Source: Aureimonas sp. AU12 (GTDB lineage: Bacteria > Pseudomonadota > Alphaproteobacteria > Rhizobiales > Rhizobiaceae). Taken from it: a DNA stretch of 64,000 nucleotides. The translations under genes were made by a program, and so were the position numbers. The notes beneath the pieces were generated by a model. It made no database searches. It was not told the origin of the DNA and worked only from the letters and a program-made list of their open reading frames with translations. Location: assembly GCF_001463705.1 (NCBI RefSeq), contig NZ_BBWH01000048.1, positions 1-64,000 of the forward strand. Direction: 5' to 3'. Shown here one piece after another: positions 9,571 to 19,081 of the stretch (positions within the stretch are counted from its first letter, which is position 1; each line of letters starts with the position of its first letter).

Positions 9571-10383
9571 ATGAACGAACCGATCCCACATTCGCCCGAA
9601 GCGTCCACCCGGCCGGTCGTGACGTCGTCGCGCATCCCGTTTCGGCAGGTCCTGCCGAACCTCGTCACCATCCTGTCGATCTGTGCGGGCGTCACGGGCA
9701 TCCGCTTCGCCTTCGAGGGCCGGTTCGAGCTGGCGGTGGGGCTGGTTCTCGGCGCCGCCTTCCTCGACGGCATCGACGGGCGCATCGCACGTCTCGTCAA
9801 CGGCCAGAGCCGCTTCGGCGCCGAGATGGACTCACTCGCCGACATCGTCAATTTCGGTGTCGCTCCGGCGCTTCTTCTCTACGCCTATACGCTGCACGAC
9901 GTCGGCTCGATCGGCTGGATCGCGGCGCTGCTCTACATCAGCGGCTGCGCTTTACGCCTTGCCCGCTTCAACACGATGCTGGACGAACCGAATCGGCCGG
10001 CCTGGAAGAGTGCCTTCTTCGTCGGCGTTCCCGCGCCGGCCGGCGCGGGCCTGGCTCTGTTCCCGGTCTATCTCGGCTTCACCAGCAACGTGAACGTGCC
10101 CGATCTTACCGCCTTCTTCGCGGCGGTCTATCTCGTGGCGATCGGTCTCCTGATGGCAAGCCGCATCCCGACCTATTCGGGCAAGACGATCGGCATCCCC
10201 GTCCGCCGCGACCACGTGGTGCCGATGATCCTCTTCGTGGTTCTCTATATCGGCTTGCTCCTCAGCTTCTTCTGGGAGACGCTGACCGTCTCGGCACTGG
10301 CCTACTTCGCCTCGATCCCCTTCGCGGTGCGCTCCTACCGCAAGCAAGCGGCCAAGAACGCGGTGGCCGACACGCCGGTGTGA
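9571..10383 (+). CDS. pssA: CDP-diacylglycerol-serine O-phosphatidyltransferase
   Basis: The 270-residue integral membrane enzyme makes phosphatidylserine from CDP-diacylglycerol and serine. The CDP-alcohol phosphotransferase signature is present as DGIDGRIARL...GAEMDSLADIV, with all the metal-binding Asp residues. Several hydrophobic helices follow. ATG 9571 is preferred because AAGGA lies upstream at suitable distance; an in-frame TTG at 9562 would overlap the psd stop. Its product is the substrate of the adjacent Psd. Confidence 0.93.
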   Translation: MNEPIPHSPEASTRPVVTSSRIPFRQVLPNLVTILSICAGVTGIRFAFEGRFELAVGLVLGAAFLDGIDGRIARLVNGQSRFGAEMDSLADIVNFGVAPALLLYAYTLHDVGSIGWIAALLYISGCALRLARFNTMLDEPNRPAWKSAFFVGVPAPAGAGLALFPVYLGFTSNVNVPDLTAFFAAVYLVAIGLLMASRIPTYSGKTIGIPVRRDHVVPMILFVVLYIGLLLSFFWETLTVSALAYFASIPFAVRSYRKQAAKNAVADTPV

Positions 10384-10402
10384 TCGGAAGGACGCAAGAC
10401 GC

Positions 10403-10957
10403 ATGGCCAAGCAGTTCGCGGCGATCGACGAGAATCGGAGCGCCTTCATCTCGCGGCAGAAGATCTTCTTCGCGGGATCGGCGGCGAACGGAAGCCGCGT
10501 CAATATCTCGCCCCGCTCGACGGAGCATCTCCATGTGATCGGGCCGAACGAGGTCGCCTATCTCGACCTGACGGGAAGCGGCAGCGAGACGGCGGCGCAT
10601 GCGCGCGCCGGCGGCACGATGACGATCATGCTCTGCGCCTTCGATGGCCCGCCGCTGATCCTGCGGCTCTACGGCAAGGCCGAAATCGCCTTCCGCGGCT
10701 CCCCGGCCTACCAGACGTTCCTCGATCGGCATTACCCCGACGGCGAGCCCCTCGGCGCGCGGCAGGTGGTCACGCTGACCGTCGACCTCGTGCAGACATC
10801 CTGCGGCTATGCCGTGCCGTTGTTCGACCACGCAGGCGAGCGCCCGATCCTCGACCGCTGGGCTGCGGCGAAGGGCGAGGACGGCTTGCGCGCCTATCGG
10901 CAGGAGAAGAACGTTGAGAGCATCGACGGGCTGCCGACCGGCTTCGTGGAAGCCTGA
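10403..10957 (+). CDS. Pyridoxamine 5'-phosphate oxidase-like flavin-binding protein
   Basis: The 184-residue protein has the split-barrel pattern of PNPOx-like proteins: an early ISRQKIFFAGSA strand pair, RVNISP, NEVAYLDLTGSGSET, MTIMLCAFDGPPLILRLYGKA, and a C-terminal SCGYAVPLF. It should bind FMN or F420-like cofactor as a dimer. The substrate is unknown, and true PdxH signature residues are not obvious, so a role in vitamin B6 synthesis is not implied. It lies 19 bases after pssA on the same strand and ends 21 bases before the convergent SDR gene. Confidence 0.8.
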   Translation: MAKQFAAIDENRSAFISRQKIFFAGSAANGSRVNISPRSTEHLHVIGPNEVAYLDLTGSGSETAAHARAGGTMTIMLCAFDGPPLILRLYGKAEIAFRGSPAYQTFLDRHYPDGEPLGARQVVTLTVDLVQTSCGYAVPLFDHAGERPILDRWAAAKGEDGLRAYRQEKNVESIDGLPTGFVEA

Positions 10958-10978
10958 CGAGAAGCCATTCGCCTCCGG

Positions 10979-11719
10979 CTATTCCGGATCGCGATAGCGC
11001 AGGAAGCGGTTCTTGCGCACGTCGAAGAGTTTGCCGGTCTCGGTCAGCGAGGGCAGGGCGAGCGGCAGGATCTTCGCTGCGACGTCGGCGGGCTTCGGCA
11101 GCGTGTCCGGGTCTTCACCAGGCATCGCGAGGGCGCGCATAGCGGTGCGCGTAGCGCCGGGGTTCACCGAGTTCACCCGCAGGGGCAGGTTGATGGTCTC
11201 GTTGGCCCAGGACCGCACCAGCGCCTCCTCGGCCGCCTTCGACGCGGCATAGAGGCTCCAGAACGCCTTACAGGAATGGGCGGCGCCCGACGACAGAACG
11301 ATGGCGCGCCCTGCATCGGAGGCCCGCAGCAGCGGGTCTACCGAGCGGATCACCCGCCAGGTCGAGGTGACGTTGAGCGTCATCGTCTTGTCGAAGGTCT
11401 TGGCCTCGAGATGGCCGATGGGGCCGAGCACGCCGAGCGTCCCCGCATTGGCGACGAGAACGTCGAGCTTGCCCCAGCGCTCGTGGATGGCGCCGCCGAG
11501 CCGATCGATGCCGGCCATGTCGGTGAGGTCGAGCGGCACCAGCGTCGCCGAGCCCCCAGTGCCCTTGATCTCGTCGTCGAGTTCTTCGAGGCCGCCCACC
11601 GTGCGCGCCACGGCGACGACATGTGCCCCCTCGGCCGCCAGCAGCTTCGAGAGGTGGTAGCCGATGCCGCGCGAGGCGCCGGTGACGAGCGCCACGCGCC
11701 CTGCAAGGTGTCCGGTCAT
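10979..11719 (-). CDS. Short-chain dehydrogenase/reductase (SDR)
   Basis: The 246-residue classical SDR has the NAD(P)-binding TGASRGIG near the N-terminus, the NAG motif (VLVANAGTLG), a catalytic Ser in IVLSSGAAHS and the Tyr-Lys pair in YAASK. ATG 11719 is chosen because it begins immediately before the Rossmann fold; upstream in-frame starts add only a polar tail. It is the last gene of the minus-strand dnaB-alr-radA-cvpA-purF series, a position where an SDR is commonly found in Hyphomicrobiales. The substrate is unknown. Confidence 0.88.
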   Translation of the reverse strand: MTGHLAGRVALVTGASRGIGYHLSKLLAAEGAHVVAVARTVGGLEELDDEIKGTGGSATLVPLDLTDMAGIDRLGGAIHERWGKLDVLVANAGTLGVLGPIGHLEAKTFDKTMTLNVTSTWRVIRSVDPLLRASDAGRAIVLSSGAAHSCKAFWSLYAASKAAEEALVRSWANETINLPLRVNSVNPGATRTAMRALAMPGEDPDTLPKPADVAAKILPLALPSLTETGKLFDVRKNRFLRYRDPE

Positions 11720-11789
11720 GCCCGCGACGTCTCCCGAAGTATCATCCTGCACGCGCGCCGTCGAGGCCGATGCCGCGCCCTCCTGGGTC

Positions 11790-13283
11790 TCAGCCGTTGC
11801 TTGCGATCACCGAGAACCGGCGGACATTGGTCGGCGGCGCTTCCTTGTCGAGAAGCCGGGTCGGATAGTCGCCCGTGAAATAGTGATCGGTGAACTGCGG
11901 CGCGGCCGGGTCGCGCGGTGCACCGCCGACCGCACGATAGAGGCCGTCGATCGACAGGAAGGCCAGCGAATCGACGCCGATGTGGCGGGCCATCTCTTCC
12001 AGCGAGGCGTGCTGGTTGGCGAGGAGGTTGTCGGCGTCGGGCGTATCGATGCCGTAGAAGTCGGGATAGTGGATCATCGGGCTGGCGACGCGAATGTGAA
12101 CCTCGCGGGCGCCGGCGTCGCGGATCATCTGCACGATCTTCATCGACGTGGTACCGCGCACGATCGAATCGTCGACGAGGACGACGCGCTTGCCCTCGAT
12201 GATCGCCCGGTTGGCCGAATGCTTCAGCTTCACGCCGAAGGCACGAATCTGTTGTGTCGGCTCGATGAAGGTGCGCCCGACATAGTGGTTGCGGATGATG
12301 CCGTATTCGAACGGGATACCGCTGGCCTGCGCGAAGCCCAGTGCCGCCGGCGTGCCGCCGTCCGGCACGGGCACGACGACGTCGGCCTCGACCGGCGATT
12401 CGGCTGCGAGGTTCACGCCCATGTTCTTGCGCGCGACGTAGACGCTGCGGCCGCCGACCACCGAGTCGGGACGGGCGAAATAGACGTATTCGAACAGGCA
12501 GAGGCGCTCGGGGGCGGGCCGATCGGCCTTTCGAGCGTCGATCGTGATCGAGCCGTCCGGCTGGATCTCGCAGATGACGACCTCGCCGTTTTCCACGTCG
12601 CGGATGTAGCGCGCACCGATGATGTCGAGGGCGCAGGTCTCCGAACAGAAGATCGGCTTGCCGTCGAGGTCGCCCATCACCAGGGGGCGGATGCCGATCG
12701 GGTCGCGCGCGGCGATCAGCTTGGTGCGCGTCATCGCCACCATCGAGTAGCCGCCTTCCATCTGGCGGATGGCGTCGATGAAGCGGTCGGAGGAGGAGGC
12801 CTGCTTCGACTTGGCGATGAGGTGCAGCACCACCTCGGTATCGGAGGTCGACTGGCAGATCGCGCCGTCCGCGATCAGCTGGCGCCGCAGCGTCAGGCCG
12901 TTGGTGAAGTTGCCGTTGTGGGCGATGGCGATGCCGCCGACTTCCAGCTCGGCGAAGAGCGGCTGGACGTTGCGCAGGATCGTCTCGCCGGTCGTCGAAT
13001 AGCGGACGTGGCCGATCGCGCGGTCGCCGGGCAGGCGGGCGAGCGTAACCGGGTCGGTATAATGGTCTCCGACGAGGCCCATGCGACGTTCGGAGCGGAA
13101 CTGGCTGCCGTCGAAGGAGACGATGCCGGCCGCCTCCTGACCGCGATGCTGCAGGGCGTGCAGCCCGAGCGCCGTCAGCGTCGCGGCATCGGGATGGCCC
13201 AGGATGCCGAAGACGCCGCACTCCTCGTGCAGCGTGTCGCCGTCCGCATCGTCGATCATAGGCTTGCCCGAAGATTGAGACAT
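11790..13283 (-). CDS. purF: Amidophosphoribosyltransferase
   Basis: This 497-residue enzyme catalyses the first committed step of purine synthesis, forming 5-phosphoribosylamine from PRPP and glutamine. The Ntn glutaminase nucleophile should be Cys22 (EECGVFGI), exposed after removal of the preceding 21-residue propeptide. The phosphoribosyltransferase half carries the PRPP-binding acidic motif VVLVDDSIVRGTTS. It is cytoplasmic and feedback regulated in the family. It lies between cvpA and an SDR gene; the cvpA-purF order is conserved in many Proteobacteria. Confidence 0.97.
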   Translation of the reverse strand: MSQSSGKPMIDDADGDTLHEECGVFGILGHPDAATLTALGLHALQHRGQEAAGIVSFDGSQFRSERRMGLVGDHYTDPVTLARLPGDRAIGHVRYSTTGETILRNVQPLFAELEVGGIAIAHNGNFTNGLTLRRQLIADGAICQSTSDTEVVLHLIAKSKQASSSDRFIDAIRQMEGGYSMVAMTRTKLIAARDPIGIRPLVMGDLDGKPIFCSETCALDIIGARYIRDVENGEVVICEIQPDGSITIDARKADRPAPERLCLFEYVYFARPDSVVGGRSVYVARKNMGVNLAAESPVEADVVVPVPDGGTPAALGFAQASGIPFEYGIIRNHYVGRTFIEPTQQIRAFGVKLKHSANRAIIEGKRVVLVDDSIVRGTTSMKIVQMIRDAGAREVHIRVASPMIHYPDFYGIDTPDADNLLANQHASLEEMARHIGVDSLAFLSIDGLYRAVGGAPRDPAAPQFTDHYFTGDYPTRLLDKEAPPTNVRRFSVIASNG

Positions 13284-13352
13284 GGCTCTTGTCCGTTCCT
13301 ACCCGTCGCTGTGCTGGTGCGCCCCAGATGGGGACACGGCGGACGCATTGCG

Positions 13353-13389
13353 AAACAAAAATGTCATCGGCGCGCCAGAGCGCGCCGAT
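13353..13389 (-). terminator. Rho-independent terminator after cvpA
   Basis: A perfect nine-base inverted repeat (13366-13374 with 13381-13389, six-base loop) lies just downstream of the cvpA stop. On the minus strand it is followed by a run of five T within ATTTTTG. It separates cvpA from purF, so purF may also have its own promoter. Confidence 0.6.
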
Positions 13390-13426
13390 CTGGAATTCTT
13401 TTAACCCATCGCCCGCAAAAGAGCGA

Positions 13427-14056
13427 TCAGTTCGCTGGCGCTTCCGCCGGCTGTTCGCCCTGCTGGATCGCGTCCTCGATCGACGAGGGCTGGTCCGCCG
13501 TCCCGTCGGGGGCGACGTTGCCGTCCGGCGCGGTGGGCGGTGCGCCGAAGCGCTCGCGGATCGTGGTTTCGGGATCGGACGGGAGAGCAGCGACGAGGCG
13601 CGTGCCGAGATCGTCGAGCATTGGCTTCGAGCGGGCCTGCGTCACCCATCCCGGCTGGTTGCCGGACTGAGGCGGCGTCAGCCAGTTGAAGAACACCATG
13701 GCGACGACGACGAGGAGCAGTCCGCGCGCGGCACCGAACAGGAAGCCGAGCGTCCTGTCGATCGCACCGATGCGGCTGTCGATGATGAAGTCGGCGATCT
13801 TCAGCGTGATGAAGGAGACGATCAGGAGCGTCAGAAAGAACAGGCCGGCGGCCGAGGCGGCCATCGCCACCTTCTCGTTCGAGATGTAGGTCGAGGCGAA
13901 GGGCGTCACGTCGGCGTAGAAGAGGAACGCCACCGCTGCGGCGGCGATCCAGGACAGGACGGAGAGAACCTCGCGCGAGAAGCCGCGCACCATGGCGAGC
14001 AGCGCCGACACGAGCATGATGCCCACGAGGATCGCGTCCAGAAGGGTGACTGTCAT
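13427..14056 (-). CDS. cvpA: CvpA family membrane protein
   Basis: The 209-residue protein has four predicted hydrophobic helices in its first 150 residues, matching the CvpA/colicin V production family (LDAILVGIMLVSALLAMVRG, then a GxxxGxxRG-like segment LGFLFGAARG). The C-terminal 60 residues are hydrophilic and rich in Pro, Asp and Gln. ATG 14056 is preferred over the long upstream extension, which is basic and unlike the family. CvpA homologues help envelope homeostasis in other Proteobacteria; the molecular role is unclear. It lies upstream of purF, the classic cvpA-purF pair. Confidence 0.88.
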   Translation of the reverse strand: MTVTLLDAILVGIMLVSALLAMVRGFSREVLSVLSWIAAAAVAFLFYADVTPFASTYISNEKVAMAASAAGLFFLTLLIVSFITLKIADFIIDSRIGAIDRTLGFLFGAARGLLLVVVAMVFFNWLTPPQSGNQPGWVTQARSKPMLDDLGTRLVAALPSDPETTIRERFGAPPTAPDGNVAPDGTADQPSSIEDAIQQGEQPAEAPAN

Positions 14057-14135
14057 TCGGGGCCCCAGCCTCTCGCGGTCTCGGACATTTCCAGACGTGC
14101 GACCGTTGCTCTTACAATGCGTGCAACGCGAAAAA

Positions 14136-15524
14136 TCAAGTGTCGGATTGCAGTTGCCGTCCCGCGACCCGCGCCACGAGATGCGGAAGCGTGTCGATCT
14201 CATGGGCCGCGACGTCGCGGCCGCGCGGCAGCTCGGCGCTGGCGGCGGGCAGCACGGCCTGCTTGAAGCCGAGCTTCTCGGCTTCCTTCACCCGCTGCCC
14301 GGCATGCGAGACCGGGCGCACCGAGCCCGACAGGCTGATCTCGCCGAAGTAGACGCAGTCCGACGGCAGCGGCTGGCCCGACAGCGACGAGACGAGCGCG
14401 GCGGCGACGGCGAGGTCGGCCGCCGGCTCCTTGATGCGGTAGCCGCCCGCGACGTTGAGATAGACGTCGTGCGTGCCGAGCCGGACGCCGCAATGGGCCT
14501 CCAGCACAGCCAGCACCATGGCAAGACGTGGCGCGTCCCAGCCGAGCACCGAGCGGCGCGGGGTGCCGAGCGTCGAGGGCGCCACCAGCGCCTGGATCTC
14601 GACGAGCACCGGCCGCGTGCCCTCCATGCCGGCGAAGACGGCGGCGCCCGGCGCCTTGCCGTTGCGCTCGCCGAGGAAGAGCTCGGACGGGTTCTGCACC
14701 TGACGCAGGCCGATATCGCTCATCTCGAACACGCCGATCTCGTCGGTCGGGCCGAAGCGGTTCTTCACGGTGCGCAGGATGCGGTAGTGGTGCCCGCCTT
14801 CGCCCTCGAAATAGAGCACGGCATCGACCATGTGCTCGATGACGCGCGGGCCTGCGATCTGGCCTTCCTTCGTGACGTGACCGACGAGGATCACCGCCGC
14901 GCCGCTCGACTTGGCGTAGCGGATGAGCGCCTGGCAGCCGGCGCGAACCTGCGTCACCGTTCCTGGCGCCGAGTCGGCCATGTCGGTCCAGACGGTCTGG
15001 ATCGAATCGATGATCACGAGATCGGGGCGCTTGTCCTGCGTCAGCGTCGCCAGGATGTCCTCGATGTTGGTCTCGGCCATGAGCTGCACGCTCGTGTCCT
15101 CGACCTTCAGCCGCTGGGCGCGCAGGCGCACCTGCGCCACCGCCTCTTCGCCCGAGACGTAGATCACCTTGTGGCCACCGCGCGCCAGCGCGGCAGCCGC
15201 CTGCATCAGCAGGGTCGACTTGCCGATGCCGGGATCGCCGCCCACCAGCAGCGCCGAGCCGCGCACGAACCCGCCGCCCGTCACCCGGTCGAGCTCGTCG
15301 ATCCCGGAGATGATGCGCGGGGCCTCTTCGAGTTCCCCGGATAGCGGCAGCAGCGCGGCGGGCCGCCCCTTTCGCTTGGAGCGCAGCGGGCCGCCGCCGA
15401 TGCCGTTGGTGTCGCTCTCCTCGACGATCGTGTTCCACTCGCCGCAGGATTCGCACTTGCCCATCCAGCGCGCGAAGACCGCGCCGCAGTTCTGGCAGAT
15501 GAAGCTCGCCTTGGACTTCGCCAT
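14136..15524 (-). CDS. radA: DNA repair protein RadA
   Basis: This 462-residue RecA-like branch-migration protein acts in recombinational repair. A four-Cys zinc finger sits at residues 10-27 (CQNC...CESC). Walker A is GGDPGIGKST at about 95-104, and the RadA-specific VKNRFG motif follows later. The C-terminal third is Lon-protease-like but is not a protease. It starts 8 bases after the alr stop, so it is transcribed with alr. Confidence 0.97.
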   Translation of the reverse strand: MAKSKASFICQNCGAVFARWMGKCESCGEWNTIVEESDTNGIGGGPLRSKRKGRPAALLPLSGELEEAPRIISGIDELDRVTGGGFVRGSALLVGGDPGIGKSTLLMQAAAALARGGHKVIYVSGEEAVAQVRLRAQRLKVEDTSVQLMAETNIEDILATLTQDKRPDLVIIDSIQTVWTDMADSAPGTVTQVRAGCQALIRYAKSSGAAVILVGHVTKEGQIAGPRVIEHMVDAVLYFEGEGGHHYRILRTVKNRFGPTDEIGVFEMSDIGLRQVQNPSELFLGERNGKAPGAAVFAGMEGTRPVLVEIQALVAPSTLGTPRRSVLGWDAPRLAMVLAVLEAHCGVRLGTHDVYLNVAGGYRIKEPAADLAVAAALVSSLSGQPLPSDCVYFGEISLSGSVRPVSHAGQRVKEAEKLGFKQAVLPAASAELPRGRDVAAHEIDTLPHLVARVAGRQLQSDT

Positions 15525-15532
15525 CCGCCCGC

Positions 15533-16675
15533 TCAGACCGGAAACCGCGAGACGCGGGGTCCGAGCGAGGTCAGGAACTCGTAGGCGATGGTGCCGGCGC
15601 GGCGCGCCGTCTCGTCGAGCGAGATCGTCGGGCCGAAGATCTCGGCGACCTCGCCGGGCACGACGCTGTCGTCCGGCAGGTCGGTGACGTCGATCAGCGT
15701 CAGGTCCATCGAGACGCGGCCGAGCACCGGCGCCCGGCGTCCGCCGATCGCGACCTCGGGGGCGGGCTCGACGGCGCGGATCGGCGTCACGCCGGAGGAG
15801 GAGCGCAGGAACCCGTCGGCGTAGCCGATGCCGATCGTGGCGATCCGGGTGGCGCGCTCCAGCCGAGCCGAAGCGCCGTAGCCCGCAGCCTCACCGCGCG
15901 CGGCGGTGCGCACCTGCAGGATCTGCGCATGGAGGGTCGCGACGGGCCGCAGCGCCTCCTGCGGGTCGAGCGTCCGCTCGCCGCCGTAGAGCGCAATGCC
16001 CGGCCGGGTAAGATCGAAGTGAAAGGGCTTGCCGAGAAAGACGCCGGCCGAATTGGCGAGAGAGCGCGCCACGTGCGGAAAGAGCGCGGCGATCCGCTCG
16101 AAGCTGGCGCGCTGCCCTTCGCTCTGGCCCGACGTCGGATCGTCCGCCGAGGCGAGGTGGCTCATGACGAGCGTGATGTCGAAGCCGCCGCCGCGTGCGA
16201 TCGCGAGCGCGCGGCGCGCATCGGCCTCGTCCATGCCGAGCCGGTTCATGCCGGTCTCGAACTGGAGCGCGGCGGGTGCCGGCAGCTTGCCGATGCCGGC
16301 CTCCTGCCAGATCCGCACGTCGTCGAGCGTCGAGAGAACGGGGATGAGCTTCTGCTCGCGGCAGATCGCGGCCGCGGCAGCATCGAGGCCCTGCAGCACG
16401 AAGATCCGGTAGTTCATGCCGGGCAGGGCGGCGCGCACCTCCGCGCCCTCCTCGGCCCAGGCGACGAAGAAGTCGCGGCAGCCGGCGGCGAACAGCGCCT
16501 TGGCGACGTAGGGCGCGCCGAGCCCGTAGCCGTTGGCCTTCACCGCTGCGCCGGTGCGGGCGCCCGGTGCTAGGTTGGCCATGTGGCGCCAGTTGGATTT
16601 CAGCGCCCAGCCGTCGATCGTCACGAAGGGACGGCGGCCGCTATGGGGAACGGCTGAGAGAACGGGGTGTGTCAT
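15533..16675 (-). CDS. alr: Alanine racemase
   Basis: This 380-residue PLP enzyme interconverts L- and D-alanine for peptidoglycan. The PLP Schiff-base Lys is K46 in AAVKANGYGLG. The second-domain catalytic Tyr is in GYGASARL, followed by IGIGYADG. Length and motif order are normal. It starts 17 bases downstream of the dnaB stop and precedes radA at an 8-base gap, so the three genes probably share a transcript. Confidence 0.96.
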   Translation of the reverse strand: MTHPVLSAVPHSGRRPFVTIDGWALKSNWRHMANLAPGARTGAAVKANGYGLGAPYVAKALFAAGCRDFFVAWAEEGAEVRAALPGMNYRIFVLQGLDAAAAAICREQKLIPVLSTLDDVRIWQEAGIGKLPAPAALQFETGMNRLGMDEADARRALAIARGGGFDITLVMSHLASADDPTSGQSEGQRASFERIAALFPHVARSLANSAGVFLGKPFHFDLTRPGIALYGGERTLDPQEALRPVATLHAQILQVRTAARGEAAGYGASARLERATRIATIGIGYADGFLRSSSGVTPIRAVEPAPEVAIGGRRAPVLGRVSMDLTLIDVTDLPDDSVVPGEVAEIFGPTISLDETARRAGTIAYEFLTSLGPRVSRFPV

Positions 16676-16692
16676 GGAGCGGTTCTATAGAG

Positions 16693-18177
16693 CTATTCGT
16701 AGCGTTCCGGCAGGTGGCTTTCCTCGGCGAGATCGGTGAATCGCGTGAACTCGGCCTGGAAGGCGAGGGGCGCGCTGCCGGTGGGCCCGTGCCGCTGCTT
16801 GGCGATGATCACCTCGGCCTTGCCGCGCGCGTCGTTCATCTCCTGCTGCCACTTCATGTGCTCGTCGGTGCCGGGCTTGGGCTCCTTGTTCTGCAGGTAG
16901 TACTCGTCGCGGTATACGAACATCACGACGTCGGCGTCCTGCTCGATCGAGCCCGATTCTCTGAGGTCGGAGAGCTGAGGACGCTTGTCCTCCCGGTTTT
17001 CCACCTGTCGCGAGAGCTGCGACAGCGCCACGATCGGGACGGCCAGCTCCTTGGCCAGCGCCTTCAGGCCGGTGGTGATCTCGGTGATCTCCTGCACGCG
17101 GTTGCCGGCGTTCTTCGACGAACCCTGCATCAGCTGCACGTAGTCGATCACCATGACGTCGAGGCCGCGCTGGCGCTTCAGTCGCCGCGCGCGGGCGGCG
17201 AGCTGCGCGATTGAGATGCCGCCGGTCTGGTCGATGTAGAGCGGCGCCTTCTGCATCATCTCGGTGCAGGCGACGAGCTTGGAATATTCGGCGTCGGTGA
17301 TGTTGCCGCGCCGGATCTTCGAGGAGGAGACCTCCGACTGCTCGGAGATGATGCGCGTCGCCAATTGCTCGGCCGACATTTCCAGCGAAAAGAAGGCGAC
17401 GACGCCGCCGTTCTTGGCCTTGAACGTGCCGTCGGCCTGCTCGGCCGGCTCGTAGGCGGCGGCGATGTTGAAGGCGATGTTGGTGGCGAGCGAGGTCTTG
17501 CCCATGGCCGGGCGGCCGGCAAGGATGATGAGATCGGAGGCCTGCAGGCCGCCGAGCCGCCGGTCGAGCTCGCGGATGCCGGTGGAGGTGCCCGACAGGC
17601 CCCCGTCGCGGTCCTTGGCGGCGCCCGCCATCTCGATGGCCAGCGCCATCGCGTCCTCGAAGGACTGGAAGCCGCCGTCGTAGCGCCCGGTCTCGGCCAG
17701 CTCGAACAGCGAGCGCTCGGCCTCCTCGATCTGGCGCTTGGGCTCGGCATCCACCGGTGCGTCGAAGGCGATGTTCACCATGTCCTCGCCGATGCGGATC
17801 AGCGAGCGTCGGATGGCCAGATCGTAGATCGCGCGGCCGTAGTCGGCGGCGTTGATGATCGTGGTGGCTTCTGTGGCGAGGCGCGCGATGTACTGCGCCA
17901 GCGTCATGTCGCCGATGCGGTCGTTGGCGGCAAGGAAGGTCTTGATCGTAACGGGGTTGGCGATCTTGCCCATCTTGATCATCGTCGAGGCCTTCGCGAA
18001 GATCTCGCGGTGGATGCCCTCGAAGAAATGGTCCGGCTTCAGAAAGTCGTGGACGATGTAATAGGCGTCGTTGTTGACGAGGATGGCGCCCAGAAGCGCC
18101 TGCTCCGCCTCGATGTTCGCCGGGGCCTCGCGGTAGAGCGGCGACTCCTCCTCGAACTTGCGCGCGGCGTCCGCCAT
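16693..18177 (-). CDS. dnaB: Replicative DNA helicase
   Basis: This 494-residue hexameric helicase unwinds DNA ahead of the replisome. The N-terminal DnaB domain (EAEQALLGAILVNNDAYY) is followed by a RecA-like motor with Walker A GRPAMGKTSLA, the LGGLQASDLIILAGRP lead-in and the DnaB motifs VMVIDYVQLM and LSQLSRQVE. No intein interrupts the P-loop, a common insertion site. It follows the rpsF-rpsR-rplI block across a terminator and precedes alr. Confidence 0.97.
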   Translation of the reverse strand: MADAARKFEEESPLYREAPANIEAEQALLGAILVNNDAYYIVHDFLKPDHFFEGIHREIFAKASTMIKMGKIANPVTIKTFLAANDRIGDMTLAQYIARLATEATTIINAADYGRAIYDLAIRRSLIRIGEDMVNIAFDAPVDAEPKRQIEEAERSLFELAETGRYDGGFQSFEDAMALAIEMAGAAKDRDGGLSGTSTGIRELDRRLGGLQASDLIILAGRPAMGKTSLATNIAFNIAAAYEPAEQADGTFKAKNGGVVAFFSLEMSAEQLATRIISEQSEVSSSKIRRGNITDAEYSKLVACTEMMQKAPLYIDQTGGISIAQLAARARRLKRQRGLDVMVIDYVQLMQGSSKNAGNRVQEITEITTGLKALAKELAVPIVALSQLSRQVENREDKRPQLSDLRESGSIEQDADVVMFVYRDEYYLQNKEPKPGTDEHMKWQQEMNDARGKAEVIIAKQRHGPTGSAPLAFQAEFTRFTDLAEESHLPERYE

Positions 18178-18384
18178 CTCGTGCCATCTCCATGCTCTGG
18201 GTGAGCGGTCACCCTACAGGAGATCACGGGCCGAGACCAAACGATGCGCGGTCGCGGGTTCTAAAAAGCGACGTCGGATCGGCGACGACCCTCGTCGCGG
18301 TGGACAAGCTGTGGGTTCGCCTATCGATCGCTTGACGCACGACGCCTGCCGGCGGTGGCGCTGATAGGCCGAACCATCCACACG

Positions 18385-18420
18385 AAAAAGGGGAGCCCCG
18401 GCTTGGCCGGAACTCCCCTT
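18385..18420 (-). terminator. Rho-independent terminator after rplI
   Basis: AAGGGGAG (18388-18395) pairs with CTCCCCTT (18413-18420) around an inner GC-rich hairpin. On the minus strand the stem is followed directly by TTTTT (18389-18385). It ends the ribosomal protein operon before dnaB. Confidence 0.85.
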
Positions 18421-18470
18421 CGCGATCGTCTCATTCCGGTCGCGAACGACTGCTCGCGAGCGCCGTCGGC

Positions 18471-19046
18471 TCAGGCCTGCTCTTCGCCGGCCTCGTCCTC
18501 GGAAACCTCGGTCTCCTCGTCGAGGATCTCGTCCTCGTCCTGGCCGTAGATGGCGTCGGCCGAGGTGAGGGTCTCGCCGCGCGCCTGACGCTCGGCCTCT
18601 TCGTGCGAACGGGCGATGTTGATCTCGATGTTGACCGAGACTTCCGAGTGCAGCGCGATCGACACCTTGTGCAGGCCGATCGTCTTGATCGGCAGGTTCA
18701 GCTCGACCGAGTTGCGATTGACGTTGAAGCCCTCGGCCTTGACGAGATCCGCGATGTCGCGCGCCGACACCGACCCGTAGAGCTGGCCGGTCTCGCCGGC
18801 CGAGCGGATGGTGGTGAAGCGCTTGCCCTCGAGCGACTGGCCGACCGTCTGGGCCTCGCTCTTGCGCTCTTCGTTGCGCGCGATGATCTGCGTCTTCTGG
18901 GCTTCGAACTTGGTGCGGTTCGCCTCGTTGGCGCGCAGCGCCTTGCCGGACGGCAGGAGGAAGTTGCGGGCGAAGCCGTCGCGCACGCGCACGGTGTCGC
19001 CGATGTGGCCGAGACGGTTGACGCGCTCGAGAAGAATGACGTCCAT
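18471..19046 (-). CDS. rplI: 50S ribosomal protein L9
   Basis: The 191-residue L9 starts [20 protein letters not shown], which is the 23S-binding N-domain, and is followed by the long connecting helix and C-domain. It has an acidic tail of about 40 residues ([17 protein letters not shown]) beyond the usual ~150-residue length, as is common in Alphaproteobacteria. It ends the rpsF-rpsR-DUF2232-rplI block and is followed by a clear terminator. Confidence 0.97.
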   Translation of the reverse strand: MDVILLERVNRLGHIGDTVRVRDGFARNFLLPSGKALRANEANRTKFEAQKTQIIARNEERKSEAQTVGQSLEGKRFTTIRSAGETGQLYGSVSARDIADLVKAEGFNVNRNSVELNLPIKTIGLHKVSIALHSEVSVNIEINIARSHEEAERQARGETLTSADAIYGQDEDEILDEETEVSEDEAGEEQA

Positions 19047-19081
19047 GACGAAGGTCCTTTGGGTCGGAGTTGAAGGTCGGT

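Noticed and set aside
11664-13670. 668-codon plus-strand frame opposite purF and cvpA
   Set aside because: Antisense to well-supported purF and shows no domain; composition is that of an antisense shadow.
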